From the NCBI GenBank assembly GCA_029558835.1, contig JAKQDH010000066.1, forward strand, positions 62,001 through 126,000: a stretch of DNA of 64,000 nt. Direction: 5' to 3'. Shown here piece by piece: positions 27,385 through 35,783 of this stretch. Both the position numbers and the translations under genes were made by a program. Every line of letters begins with the position of its first letter. Position 1 is the first letter of the stretch. The notes beneath the pieces were generated by a model. The model was given only the letters and a program-made list of their open reading frames with translations, did not search any database and was not told the origin of the DNA. The stretch comes from Planctomycetota bacterium (GTDB taxonomy: Bacteria; Planctomycetota; Phycisphaerae; UBA1845).

Positions 27385-27640
27385 CAGGAACGCGGCCTGC
27401 CCCTCCAGGGACTCGAAGTCCCTGGCAACGACCGTGCGCCCTGCGGGCGAAGAGCAAGCGTGATCTTGCACCCGGAGCACGCACTGTCTTCCAAGCGGCG
27501 TGCGCGCTGTGCTCCGCCCACCGCGCGGAACATCCCAGCTCGGCTAAGCGTCCTCTGCCGCCTGGAGGGCGGGCGGACGTTGCCAGGGTCTTCCAGGCCC
27601 TGGGGTCGCCCTGCTTCCCTTCTCTTCATTTCGCCCGGCG
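27385..27640. repeat. Composite inverted-repeat element, copy 1
   Basis: The left arm contains CTCCAGGGACTCGAAGTCCC and GTGCGCCCTGCGGGCG; the right arm, inverted, contains GGAGGGCGGGCGGACGTTGC and CAGGGTCTTCCAGGCCCTGG. The same pair of arms in the same layout forms a second copy at 57160-57470. No protein is encoded. Confidence 0.65.
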
Positions 27641-27810
27641 GGCGAGCGGGCTTCGCCCCCACCCGGGCGACGCAGCCTCCGCCGACTCGCAACCCGATGC
27701 CGCCCGCAAAGCGGATTATAGCCTCCGTAACCACCGACAGATACGGCGTTGCCGGCGGTCTGCCCCTCAAGAAACCGCGCCTGCCGGTTCCCTCCCGCCT
27801 CACTTTGTGC

Positions 27811-27816
27811 TATAAT
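27811..27816 (+). promoter_or_regulatory. -10 box for the structured RNA candidate
   Basis: Consensus TATAAT (27811-27816), with a weak TTCCCT at -35 (27788-27793, spacer 17). A start near 27823 is predicted. There is no open reading frame with a ribosome site behind it. Confidence 0.55.
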
Positions 27817-27822
27817 GCTGGT

Positions 27823-28092
27823 GTACGGTCAGCGATGCGTTCCAAGAGGACGCGGCTGCCGTGTTCGACAGGGAGTTCCGATTGACCGAACCGGTAAGAA
27901 GACCCTTGAGGAGGCTTTAACCACATGCACGAACGACGTACCGGCCCCTCTTGAGGCTGGCGGTCTGAGCTGCACGAAAGCCACCCACTTGACACAAGGG
28001 TTCTGTCATCCCCTCCCATCGGCACTGTGGCGGCCGCTCTTTTTGGACGCTGGCGACGAGGGCCTGCGCGCCTACGCGCGGGCCCTTTCTAT
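27823..28092 (+). ncRNA. ssrS: Structured RNA candidate, 6S RNA-like
   Basis: A rod-like fold can be drawn by eye. The closing helix joins GCGT and CCAA (27837-27846) with TTGG and ACGC (28044-28051), then GCGGCTGCC (27853-27861) with GGCGGCCGC (28030-28038), GGGAG (27872-27876) with CTCCC (28014-28018), ACCCTTG (27903-27909) with CAAGGGT (27996-28002), and GGCTTT (27913-27918) with AAAGCC (27978-27983). Words such as ACTTGACACAAGGGTTCTGTC recall the E. coli 6S segment CCTTGAACCAAGGGTTC. A consensus -10 box precedes it and a strong terminator hairpin follows. 6S RNA binds RNA polymerase holoenzyme in stationary phase. No tmRNA, RNase P or SRP signature was seen. The 5' and 3' ends are approximate. 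Confidence 0.45.
28059..28092 (+). terminator. Strong intrinsic terminator hairpin
   Basis: GAGGGCCTGCGCG (28059-28071) pairs with CGCGCGGGCCCTT (28076-28088) around the loop CCTA, including G-T pairs, and is followed by TCT. It would end the structured RNA. Confidence 0.65.
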
Positions 28093-28338
28093 GCGCCGCC
28101 CGCGTCCCCCATCCCTAGGAAGTGCCCTGGCGCCGGGTCCCGAAGGCCGCAGGCAGCCCAATACCATTGTTGGTACCCCTGAATGGGGGCCGAACCGCAG
28201 GAGCCTCGGCCAAGGTTCGCTGCTCAGCGTGGCCCCGCACTCGGCCTGCGCGCCGGTCCCGTGGCAGCAGCACTCCCAAGAACCGGCACTGAAGGGCGCC
28301 CCGGATGTGGACAACGGGGGCCCGCCACCTCACTGACC

Positions 28339-28860
28339 TTAGCGCGAGGACGCTGCCCAGTTCTCGCTTCGGAATGACGGGAAGACCTCCTGAACCGCTT
28401 CACGGACGCGCGCCATCTTGTCCGAAGTAACGAGAACCAAGTTCCGTTCCACCGCTTGAGCGGCGAGCCAGAGGTCGTTCTCATCGATGCCCAGCTCCCG
28501 GCCTGCGACGGGGTCGTACATCTGCTCGGGTCTCACCTTGTTCTTCCAGCCGCCGGGCGGCGGGGACTTCTCCGCCAGCTCTGCCCGGATGAGACCGTAC
28601 GGCTCGGCAGTGTGTTTCGAGACTGACAGAATCTGACGGAGCTTCTCTCGTACGAAGGTGACGAACGCTGCGCGCCTGGTGTCCGCAGGCGCGGGGTTGA
28701 GAGCATGCCCGTACTCGATCTCGCCGAGACTGATCGCGGACACGTACATCGGGGAATCGGCAGCGCGGCTATCGGCGACGGCCCTTACAGCGGGGAACTT
28801 CCCGGAATCGCCGTCAAACCAGTGCCGGATCGTGTTCGTATCGAGGAGGTACCCGTCCAA
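28339..28860 (-). CDS. PIN-domain protein, VapC-like RNase
   Basis: A 173-aa PIN-domain protein. The acidic active-site set is visible: Asp in YLLDTNTI (residue 7), Glu in SLGEIEYG, Asp in IDENDLWLAA and Asp in LVTSDK, spaced as in VapC-type ribonucleases. It is longer than typical VapC (about 130 aa), with an insertion near residues 100-120 (SPPPGGWKNKVRP). No VapB-type antitoxin precedes it; the upstream neighbour, three bases away on the same strand, is a large DNA methyltransferase, so the two are almost certainly cotranscribed. VapC toxins cut tRNA or rRNA; whether this one is a free toxin or part of a methylation-linked defence module is inference. Confidence 0.88.
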   Translation of the reverse strand: MDGYLLDTNTIRHWFDGDSGKFPAVRAVADSRAADSPMYVSAISLGEIEYGHALNPAPADTRRAAFVTFVREKLRQILSVSKHTAEPYGLIRAELAEKSPPPGGWKNKVRPEQMYDPVAGRELGIDENDLWLAAQAVERNLVLVTSDKMARVREAVQEVFPSFRSENWAASSR

Positions 28861-28863
28861 AGT

Positions 28864-31473
28864 CTACTCCTCGGCATACGCGGTGGCCGCTCGACGAAGG
28901 GCCGCGAGCACGTCTTCGTCCGTCTCGGGCTTGTAATCTCGAAATCGCCCAAGGGTCGAGCGAGCGTAGTCCTCTGAGATGAGTTCGTGAAGCGGCACGA
29001 AAGCCGTCAGCTCAGGCGGGTAGTACCCACGAAAGTCGCAGCCGACGCCCTTACGCTCGACGCCGGCAAAAAGGTCGAGCAACTGGCGTTCGAGGCGCGG
29101 GGGGAGGTCGTAAAGCCTGAGCACCTCAGCGTCGAGGGCAAGAAGTGCGCGTCGCACCGGCGCCGTCACGTCTGGCTGCATGAACGCGGTCTGCGCCCTT
29201 TCCACCGCGGCGAGATAAGCCGCAGCCGCGCCTTCAATCCTCAATGTGGTCTCCGGTGTGACGGCTGGCAACGGGAAGGCACGCCATTCCCTGACGAGTG
29301 TCTCACGTTTGCCAGAGAAGCAGTACGCGTAAGCGTTTGCGACCGGAGAGTTCAGGACCGCCCATAGTACGCGCAGCGACGCCCGAGGAGACGCGGGGCG
29401 GAACACCAGAAAGCGGCTGGACACCGCCACGCCCTCTTCATCGATGACAGCTTTGAGTCTCCACGGGTCACGCGCCACCGGGGCGTAGTTCAACACCACC
29501 TGTGGCGTGCCAAGCACCGTCGCAGCCCCCGGACGGCGGAGGTTGCCCCCAGCCGCGTCAATCCAGACGCTCTTGGGTAACTTCCATATTCCGTAGTCGT
29601 CCGCCGCACGAAGCACGCCCTTGACCCAACCTGGACGCCTCGTGTTAGACACGACCTCGCTTCCCCCCAGGGCATCTTCTCCTAAAAACTCGAATCCTTT
29701 CTGGATAATCGCCACGGCCTGCAGGCGTGGCACATTGCCTAGGTAGTCCCACACCTCGTGCAGATCTGGCAGCAAAAGAGTCGGATCGGCGCTCGCTGCG
29801 AAGCGCGCTTGTGGAACTTCCCGCTCGGACGAGAACGCTAGTTGCTCTTTGAATGCGGGCATTCCACGTTCTCGGACACGGCGATACCTGAGTGTGGGAG
29901 GCGCCACCTTGCCCTTCCGCCGCACTCCCATGAGCACGGCCACCTCGTGGTCGCTCTTCTCGAACAGGTTGTCCGCGAAGACCGCGATCTCGGAGAGGTC
30001 GCATTCCCTGAGCAGGAACTCGCGTACCGACTGCGATTCCCTGTCGTGCAGCACGCCCTGCGGCATCACCACGCCGAACACGCCGCCGGGAGGAAGTGCG
30101 GGAAGTGCGCGCGTGAGCATTTCCACGGCTTTCGTCTGCACCGCGGGCCCTCCCCCCGCTTGCCGATACTTACTCCGCTGCGCGGGCGTGAATGGCTCAA
30201 AGGGCGGGTTGGCCAGAAGCAGTGTGCACATCGATGCGGCCTTCTTGAGTACCCGCGGCATGAACATGTCGGCTTCTTCGATCGGCCATGAGTTGCCATG
30301 CGGTACGTCGGCCAGCGTGAGCTGGAGCTTGGCCAGCTCACACGCGAACGGGTCAATCTCGACCCCGTGCAGTCGCTCGCGCAGGTAGCGGTGCCTGGCG
30401 GTGCCGTCCTGGATTTCGCAGAAGTCGCGTAGCCATCGCATCGCGGCAACCAGAAAACCCGCGTGTCCGCACGCAGGCTCGAAAACGCGGCGGGCGTCGG
30501 GGGTGTGCTGCTCCACGAGCGGCCAGAGCTGCGCGAGCATATGATCAACGAGCATCGGTGGCGTGCTGTGAATCCCGAGTTGCTTGCGAATGTCTCGGCT
30601 ACCGCCAGTCTTCTTCGCCGCTTTGCCCTTGGGCTGGGCGTCAATGAGGGCCGTTTCGTAGAGGTACGCGAGCGATTCGGCAGATGTATTCCCCAGATGC
30701 CCCCAATGGGCCACGCCCCTGGCCGCCTCGTCAATCGCCGGGCGCCAGGCTCTGCCGCCCGGAGGAATACCCTCCACATCAGCGTAGTGGCGACCCACAC
30801 GTCGGAACACGTCATCGACGTTGGTCAGGTCGATGCGCCGGAAGTTCTCCACACCCTTCTCGTTGAGCAGCTTGGCTGCCAGCAGCCAGAAGACGGTCTT
30901 GTACAGGTCGGCGTAGTTCTTCGTGCTGCGGAGTTGTCCGCCCAGCCGGTCCGCCAAGCCCTGAATCGCGCCATCCACCCAGCGGCACAGCGTCTCGCCC
31001 AGGCGACGCTCAACCGCGGGCATGAGCCCGATGTCCACGAACCACATCTGCTGGGCCGGACGGGTTGGGCGGCGCATCTTGGCGCGGTAGATAGCCTCCG
31101 GAGAGAGATCGTCCTTGTGCTCGCGGAAGAAGCCGTCTATCTGCGTTGCGGGGATCGTCCTCGGATCCCTGGGCCCGCACGCCGAGATTGCCCACCACTC
31201 AAGTACATCGCCGGTACAGACCAGCGCGGTGGGCGCGCCCAGATCGACGCAGGACTCCGCCGCGGCCCTTCCGTCACCATCCGCCGAGACGACCGCAAGG
31301 CAGGCCGACCGAACGTCCCACGGCTGGCCGTAGAACCCCACAAACGGGAGCTTCGCCCGGCCTAGCGCGTAGTCGACCGCCAAGCGCGGACCGGTGTATC
31401 CGCAGCCCTTTACGAAAGGCAGAAGCGTGGCAGGGGTTATCGCGGGCGGCGGCACGACGGCGACCTCCTCCAT
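28864..31473 (-). CDS. Large N6-adenine DNA methyltransferase (type I/IIG-like)
   Basis: An 869-aa protein. The N-terminal 110 residues resemble the degenerate nuclease-like domain of type IIG enzymes (LVCTGDVLEWWAIS) but no PD-(D/E)xK motif is visible. A helical segment (130-310) precedes the Rossmann methyltransferase domain: FEPACGHAGFLVAAM is SAM motif I, LHGVEIDPFACELAKLQL the acidic-loop region, and LLLANPPFEPF the NPPF catalytic motif of adenine methylases. The C-terminal 350 residues resemble a target-recognition domain (ends ELISEDYARSTLG). No restriction subunit or helicase is adjacent; a PIN protein follows three bases downstream. ATG 31473 is the first Met of the conserved part, and no good ribosome site is seen. 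A stand-alone epigenetic or defence role are both possible. Confidence 0.87.
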   Translation of the reverse strand: MEEVAVVPPPAITPATLLPFVKGCGYTGPRLAVDYALGRAKLPFVGFYGQPWDVRSACLAVVSADGDGRAAAESCVDLGAPTALVCTGDVLEWWAISACGPRDPRTIPATQIDGFFREHKDDLSPEAIYRAKMRRPTRPAQQMWFVDIGLMPAVERRLGETLCRWVDGAIQGLADRLGGQLRSTKNYADLYKTVFWLLAAKLLNEKGVENFRRIDLTNVDDVFRRVGRHYADVEGIPPGGRAWRPAIDEAARGVAHWGHLGNTSAESLAYLYETALIDAQPKGKAAKKTGGSRDIRKQLGIHSTPPMLVDHMLAQLWPLVEQHTPDARRVFEPACGHAGFLVAAMRWLRDFCEIQDGTARHRYLRERLHGVEIDPFACELAKLQLTLADVPHGNSWPIEEADMFMPRVLKKAASMCTLLLANPPFEPFTPAQRSKYRQAGGGPAVQTKAVEMLTRALPALPPGGVFGVVMPQGVLHDRESQSVREFLLRECDLSEIAVFADNLFEKSDHEVAVLMGVRRKGKVAPPTLRYRRVRERGMPAFKEQLAFSSEREVPQARFAASADPTLLLPDLHEVWDYLGNVPRLQAVAIIQKGFEFLGEDALGGSEVVSNTRRPGWVKGVLRAADDYGIWKLPKSVWIDAAGGNLRRPGAATVLGTPQVVLNYAPVARDPWRLKAVIDEEGVAVSSRFLVFRPASPRASLRVLWAVLNSPVANAYAYCFSGKRETLVREWRAFPLPAVTPETTLRIEGAAAAYLAAVERAQTAFMQPDVTAPVRRALLALDAEVLRLYDLPPRLERQLLDLFAGVERKGVGCDFRGYYPPELTAFVPLHELISEDYARSTLGRFRDYKPETDEDVLAALRRAATAYAEE

Positions 31474-31952
31474 CAGACCAGATGTTGCGTTGGCATCAGG
31501 GGACCGCGCAATCCATTCTACGGGCCGGAATCGGGTTGTCACGCGATTTCCATGGGGCCATCCGCCCCCGCCAGCCACGTGAAGACGTGCCGCCCCCAAG
31601 TTGGAGACATCGCCCCAACTGCCGACCAACGTACTCGCGGGGCGGCCGACACGCGGCACCGCCCTGCGGACGGCCCCAACCACCAGGCCCTCGAGCGTGA
31701 AGAAGCCGTGAATGCCTCCCGCGAAGGCGTGAGTCGCCTGCCCACACTGCGGTCACAGGTCACAGGCAGCCGGCGGCCGAGGACGGCATGCCGCCTTCCG
31801 GTCCTGCACTGCCCGCGGTGAAGCACGGTGCAGGCCTGTAGCCACGAACGGACTCCTGCATGGCCCGGGAGGCTCCGAAGCCCCCCGAGCGTGTCCGTGC
31901 GGCGCGTTTCCCCGGCGTGCATTTGGCACCCCGCACGCTATACTGGGACCCC
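31474..31952. other. Intergenic region between divergent methyltransferase and GlmU-like gene
   Basis: No gene is supported; frames here read as shadows. A TATACT box at 31939-31944 lies eight bases before the rightward start. No marked repeat element was recognised apart from short inverted words near 31770-31840. Confidence 0.5.
31939..31944 (+). promoter_or_regulatory. -10 box of a probable leaderless promoter
   Basis: TATACT lies eight bases before ATG 31953, the same geometry as the hpt and lpxB genes. TTGGCA at 31923-31928 is too close (10 bases) to be a normal -35. Confidence 0.5.
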
Positions 31953-33179
31953 ATGAAGGGCATCGTTCTATTCGAGGATGAGGGGTTCGCCAACTTCCTG
32001 CCGCTGCTCTTGTGGCGCACCGTCTTTGAGCTGCGCCCGGGGCGGGACATCATTCTCGACCGCACCGCCCAGCAACTCGCGCTGCCCGTGGTCGGGGTGT
32101 GGACGCGGGACTGGATTGCCCCGGTCGCCCGGCACCGGTGCGGGGCGGCCGTCAACCGCGCCCTGGCGCCCGACGCCCTGCTCATCAACGGTCGGTGGCT
32201 GTGCGAGGGACCGGTCAGCTTCCCGGCGGCCCCGGCCGTGGGGATGGCCGGCACCGAAGTGGCCTATATCGTCTGTGACCAGAAGCTCTCCGAACAGCTC
32301 GCCCCGGGCGATCTGCTCAGCGCCGAACGCCGCAAGCTGGCCCTGACCGGTGTGCCGCGGACCGTGGCACCCGGCGAGATGCTACGCTATCCCTGGGACA
32401 TCGTCCGCCGCCTGCCGCGCACCCTGGAAGCCGACTGGAAGCCGCGCGACGCCGTCGTGGAGGAACCGCTCGATCCGCGGGTGACGGTGGAGAACCCCGA
32501 ACGGGTGCACATCGGTCTGCACACGCGCGTGCATCCGACGGCCGTGCTGGATGCGTCGGCCGGGCCGGTCTACCTCAGCGAGAACGTCCGCGTCGGCCCC
32601 TACAGCGTCATCGAAGGCCCCGTCTACATCGGACCGGGCTCGCAGATCAACCCGCACGCCTGGCTGCACGGGCCCAACGCCATCGGCCCGGTCTGCAAGC
32701 TCGGCGGCGAGATCGTTGGCTGCGTCATCCACGGCTACACCAACAAGCAGCACCACGGCTTCCTGGGACACTGCTACGTGGGGAGCTGGGTCAACTTCGG
32801 CGCGGGAACCAGCAACTCGGACCTGAAGAACACCTATGGGTCCGTCCGCGTGTCACTGCATGGCACCGTGGTGGATACCGGCCTGCTGTTCTGCGGCGGC
32901 GTCATCGGTGACCACGTCAAGACGGCCATCAACGCGACGCTGCCCACCGGCGTGGTGCTGGGCATGGCGGCCGTCATCAACACGTCGCGCGTGGTGCCGA
33001 AGTTCGTGCCGTCATTCGGCTGGGTAACCGATGCCGCCGTCAACCGCGGCGACCCCGCCCGCCTGCTGGACGTGGCCGTCAAGGTCATGAGCCGCCGGCA
33101 CGTGGACATCACCGACGAGGAAGTCGAACTCATGCTCGACCTGGGCACCCGCGCCTTCGCCCTCGAACAGAGGCGCTGA
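31953..33179 (+). CDS. GlmU-family left-handed beta-helix sugar nucleotidyl/acyltransferase
   Basis: A 408-aa protein with an N-terminal alpha/beta domain (IVLFEDEGFANFLPLLLWRTVFELRPG) and, from about residue 185, hexapeptide repeats forming a left-handed beta helix (VHPTAVLDA, VYLSENVRVGPYSVIEGPVYIGPGSQI, GVVLGMAAVI). SDLKNTYG and NKQHHGFLGHCYVG match the GlmU-like putative sugar nucleotidyltransferase family known mainly from Bacteroidetes and Planctomycetes. The classical GlmU uridylyltransferase loop (GxGTRM) is absent from the N-terminus, so only acyltransfer or sugar-phosphate binding is suggested. A role in cell-envelope sugar synthesis is inferred. The start is set by a -10 box eight bases upstream and by homology; the 31 codons upstream are unconserved. 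Confidence 0.83.
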   Translation: MKGIVLFEDEGFANFLPLLLWRTVFELRPGRDIILDRTAQQLALPVVGVWTRDWIAPVARHRCGAAVNRALAPDALLINGRWLCEGPVSFPAAPAVGMAGTEVAYIVCDQKLSEQLAPGDLLSAERRKLALTGVPRTVAPGEMLRYPWDIVRRLPRTLEADWKPRDAVVEEPLDPRVTVENPERVHIGLHTRVHPTAVLDASAGPVYLSENVRVGPYSVIEGPVYIGPGSQINPHAWLHGPNAIGPVCKLGGEIVGCVIHGYTNKQHHGFLGHCYVGSWVNFGAGTSNSDLKNTYGSVRVSLHGTVVDTGLLFCGGVIGDHVKTAINATLPTGVVLGMAAVINTSRVVPKFVPSFGWVTDAAVNRGDPARLLDVAVKVMSRRHVDITDEEVELMLDLGTRAFALEQRR

Positions 33180-33197
33180 CTGGTTTGATCGCCCGGC

Positions 33198-34607
33198 TTA
33201 CGTCCGGGCCCCGGCCAGCAGGGCTTCCCCGAGCGGTTGGGCGGGGCTGCCGAACCCGCTGCGGCCGTTGACGCCGGCCGACAGCGTTGCCCAGTGTCCT
33301 TCGCGCACGATGTACTCGTAGCGCTCGCGGAAGCGATGAGGCGTCATGCGTGCCTCGGACGCCAGCGCCGCCAGCGTCGTCGGCGTCTCGAAGTCCCACT
33401 TCTCCAGCCGGATCATGTACGCCCGCGCCACCCGGTACGAGTAGCTGCTCAAGTCCACCTGCCGGATCCTCGTGCGGTTCGTCACCGGGTCCACCATGTC
33501 CTCGAACGCCATCGGCACCAGGTTCCCCGCCTGCATGGTGGCCATCACTCCCGGCGGCAGATCACACGTCGTATCCAGCAGCAGCCGCACCCCGCCGTGC
33601 CCCAGATCACGCGTGTAGCTCATGTCCCACGGCGTCGGCGGCGCCGAACGCAACTCGTAGCCGAGTGTATGACCCACGATGGTCACCTTCTCGCCGCGGG
33701 CCTGGAACCGCTGCACCAGCTCGTCCTTCAGAATGGCCGCCAGCGGCACCTCCGACAGCCGCGGATGCCCGGCCGCGTCCACCGGCACCTCCTTACCCAG
33801 CAGCCGCGACAGCTCCGCCCGGTCACCGAGCTTGTAGGCAAGCCCCTCCGCCAGCACGGCCACCCCGTCCGGGCGACCCATCGCCCGCCGCTTCAGCATC
33901 GAACCCTCGATGACGTCCGCGATTTCCCTGATCGTGATGGACTTGTCGAACTCCTCCGGAATCAGCGTCAGCGTAGCCCCGGCCGTCTTGCCGATCCCCA
34001 GCGCCAGGAACCCCGCGTTGCGGCCCATCGCCACCACCACGTACCAGCGTCGCGTCGTCCGCGAGTCCTCCATCAGGTTCGCCACGATCTGCGAGCCGAT
34101 GTGCCGCGCCGTGGAAAAACCGAAGGTCGGCACGTCACCCGGCAACGGCAGGTCATTGTCGATGGTCTTGGGGACGTGCACGACGCGAATACCGCCTTCC
34201 GAGCCCTCCGCAATGAAGCGCGCACTCAGGGACGTGTCATCACCGCCGATCGTCAGCAGATGCGTCACGCCCAGCCCGCGCAGACGCTCGCACACGCGGC
34301 GCACCCGCGCCGGGTCCGGCTCGGCCACGGTGGACGTCTTCAGCTTGCTCGCATCAAGCAGGTTCGTTCTCGACGTGCGCAGAATGGAGCCGCCGTCGAA
34401 GTGGACCCGGCTCATCTCCTGAATCTTCAGGTCCACCGTGTCGCGCCCGGGGTTGAAATCGTCGGCGACCAAGTGGCTCAGCCCGTCGTAGAACCCCAGC
34501 ACCGTCAGCCCGTTGTTGATCGCCTCGATGGCGGCCGCCCCGATCACGCCGTTGATTCCCGGCGCCGGACCACCGCCCACCACGATTCCCAGCTTCGCCT
34601 GTCTCAT
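33198..34607 (-). CDS. pfp: 6-phosphofructokinase, PPi-dependent type
   Basis: A 469-aa phosphofructokinase. VVGGGPAPGINGVIGA is the phosphoryl-donor loop. LLTIGGDDTSLSA has GGDD, where ATP enzymes have GGDG, and VPKTIDNDLPLPG has PKTIDND rather than PGTIDND; both substitutions mark pyrophosphate-dependent enzymes. MGRNAGFLALG contacts fructose 6-phosphate. The enzyme interconverts fructose 6-phosphate and fructose 1,6-bisphosphate reversibly with PPi. The C-terminal 110 residues extend beyond the short bacterial form. AAGGAG precedes ATG 34607. It is convergent with the GlmU-like gene, only 18 bases away, so the two probably share a terminator region. Confidence 0.92.
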   Translation of the reverse strand: MRQAKLGIVVGGGPAPGINGVIGAAAIEAINNGLTVLGFYDGLSHLVADDFNPGRDTVDLKIQEMSRVHFDGGSILRTSRTNLLDASKLKTSTVAEPDPARVRRVCERLRGLGVTHLLTIGGDDTSLSARFIAEGSEGGIRVVHVPKTIDNDLPLPGDVPTFGFSTARHIGSQIVANLMEDSRTTRRWYVVVAMGRNAGFLALGIGKTAGATLTLIPEEFDKSITIREIADVIEGSMLKRRAMGRPDGVAVLAEGLAYKLGDRAELSRLLGKEVPVDAAGHPRLSEVPLAAILKDELVQRFQARGEKVTIVGHTLGYELRSAPPTPWDMSYTRDLGHGGVRLLLDTTCDLPPGVMATMQAGNLVPMAFEDMVDPVTNRTRIRQVDLSSYSYRVARAYMIRLEKWDFETPTTLAALASEARMTPHRFRERYEYIVREGHWATLSAGVNGRSGFGSPAQPLGEALLAGART

Positions 34608-35280
34608 GTGCGGCTCCTTAGTGCTCGTGCAGCGTCCCTCTAATGCTATGCCCTGGGATTATCGGCGTGCGACCGGCTTTACCAAACCCAACGCGAGATT
34701 ACACCCAGGCTAACACTTCTACATAATGCCTGACATTCCCCTGCGTGCCAAGACGGGTAGTCATCGGTCTCCCCGCAACCGCGCCCGACTGGAAACGAGG
34801 AACCCATTTCGCAGCCCGAACGGAAGTGAGGAGCACTCGGCGGTCACGTGCCCAACTACATGGGACCGAGCGGCACCCGTCGTTGGTTGTCGCGGTTGCC
34901 CCGTGGTTGGGTGGTGTCCGGTCGCTCCCGCTCGCGGTCGGATCGGGATGATGAGACGCGGTGCTTTCGCACGCCCTTCGCCGTACGGTCCCTCACTTCC
35001 GTCCAGGCTCCGTGTCGGTGCCCGCCCGCTTCCGCTGTGCTCTGCGTGCCGCCTGGTTCAAGTCGCACTGATCTCGCCCGCGCGGAGCGCTTTTCCCGGT
35101 TTTGTGCTTGACGCCCCCCCCCCCCCGACGCGGTACCTTGAACCTGCGACATGTCGGTCGGGGGTCAGGGTGCCGCGTCCACCCCGCTTGTGGGCGCGGG
35201 GCGATAGGTCATACGGGCGTCCGGCGCGGAGCTCGGGCTTCGCATCGCCGCCACCCATCACACGATCAGGAGGCCTCATT
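34608..35280. other. Intergenic region with repeat words and a 13-C run
   Basis: No gene is supported. A CGCTCCCGCTCGCGGTCGGA word (34923-34945) belongs to the same family as 21465 and 36960. A homopolymer of 13 C lies at 35114-35126. AGGAGG at 35268-35273 serves the next gene. Confidence 0.6.
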
Positions 35281-35670
35281 ATGAAGCTCAGACACTGGAT
35301 CGCAGGAGTTCTCATCTTTGCAGGCGCGGGGGCTGTGTGCCTCGGCGCCTTGTTCACGTGGACCGCGGGTGGCGCGGATGACGACTGGGATACCGCCGCC
35401 AACTGGTCGGGCCCACCGGGGGGGCAGCACGGCTGGCCGTGTACAGGCAACGACGACGCGCTCTTCCCCGCCGGCGCGGAGGGCCCGTACGTCGGGCTGA
35501 TCACGGAGCAGATCGACGATCTGACGATCAACAGCAGCCGGGACTTCTACTCGGTCGGCGGGACGGCGACGCTCACGGCGGACAGCCTCACGATCGCGGG
35601 CCCGGCGCCCAGCGGAGCCTCGTACACCACCGTGACCGTGTTCGAGAACGCCACCATCAAGACGCAGTAG
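35281..35670 (+). CDS. Secreted protein with autotransporter-like WT-NW motif
   Basis: A 129-aa secreted protein: signal peptide with core GVLIFAGAGAVCLGALF (cleavage near residue 23), then FTWTAGGADDDWDTAANWSG, the start motif of the beta-strand repeats found in planctomycete and verrucomicrobial surface proteins, followed by short strands (LTINSSRDFYS, TATLTADSLTIAG). It is short for this family, which usually runs hundreds of residues, and has no C-terminal sorting signal, so it may be truncated. AGGAGG lies seven bases before ATG 35281. A similar but interrupted gene follows at 35784. Confidence 0.75.
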   Translation: MKLRHWIAGVLIFAGAGAVCLGALFTWTAGGADDDWDTAANWSGPPGGQHGWPCTGNDDALFPAGAEGPYVGLITEQIDDLTINSSRDFYSVGGTATLTADSLTIAGPAPSGASYTTVTVFENATIKTQ

Positions 35671-35783
35671 GCCGTCGGGGAAACGGCGCGGGCCGCGCTA
35701 CGCACCCACGCAGAGCCTCCGCGCCGCACGGATGGGTTTGGTTAAGCGTGTAATCCGGAATCACGAACGAAGGGATAATACCC

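Noticed and set aside
27823..28092. tmRNA, SRP RNA or RNase P RNA for the structured RNA
   Set aside because: There is no tRNA-like end with a TTCGA loop, no GGAAG-type SRP domain IV loop, and no GAGGAAAGTCC block.
28864..31473. A restriction nuclease domain within the methyltransferase
   Set aside because: The N-terminal region resembles the position of a type IIG nuclease but no PD-(D/E)xK residues could be seen, so no endonuclease activity is claimed.
31923..31944. A sigma54 promoter (TGGCAC) before the GlmU-like gene
   Set aside because: TGGCAC is present but the -12 TTGC element is missing at the required spacing.
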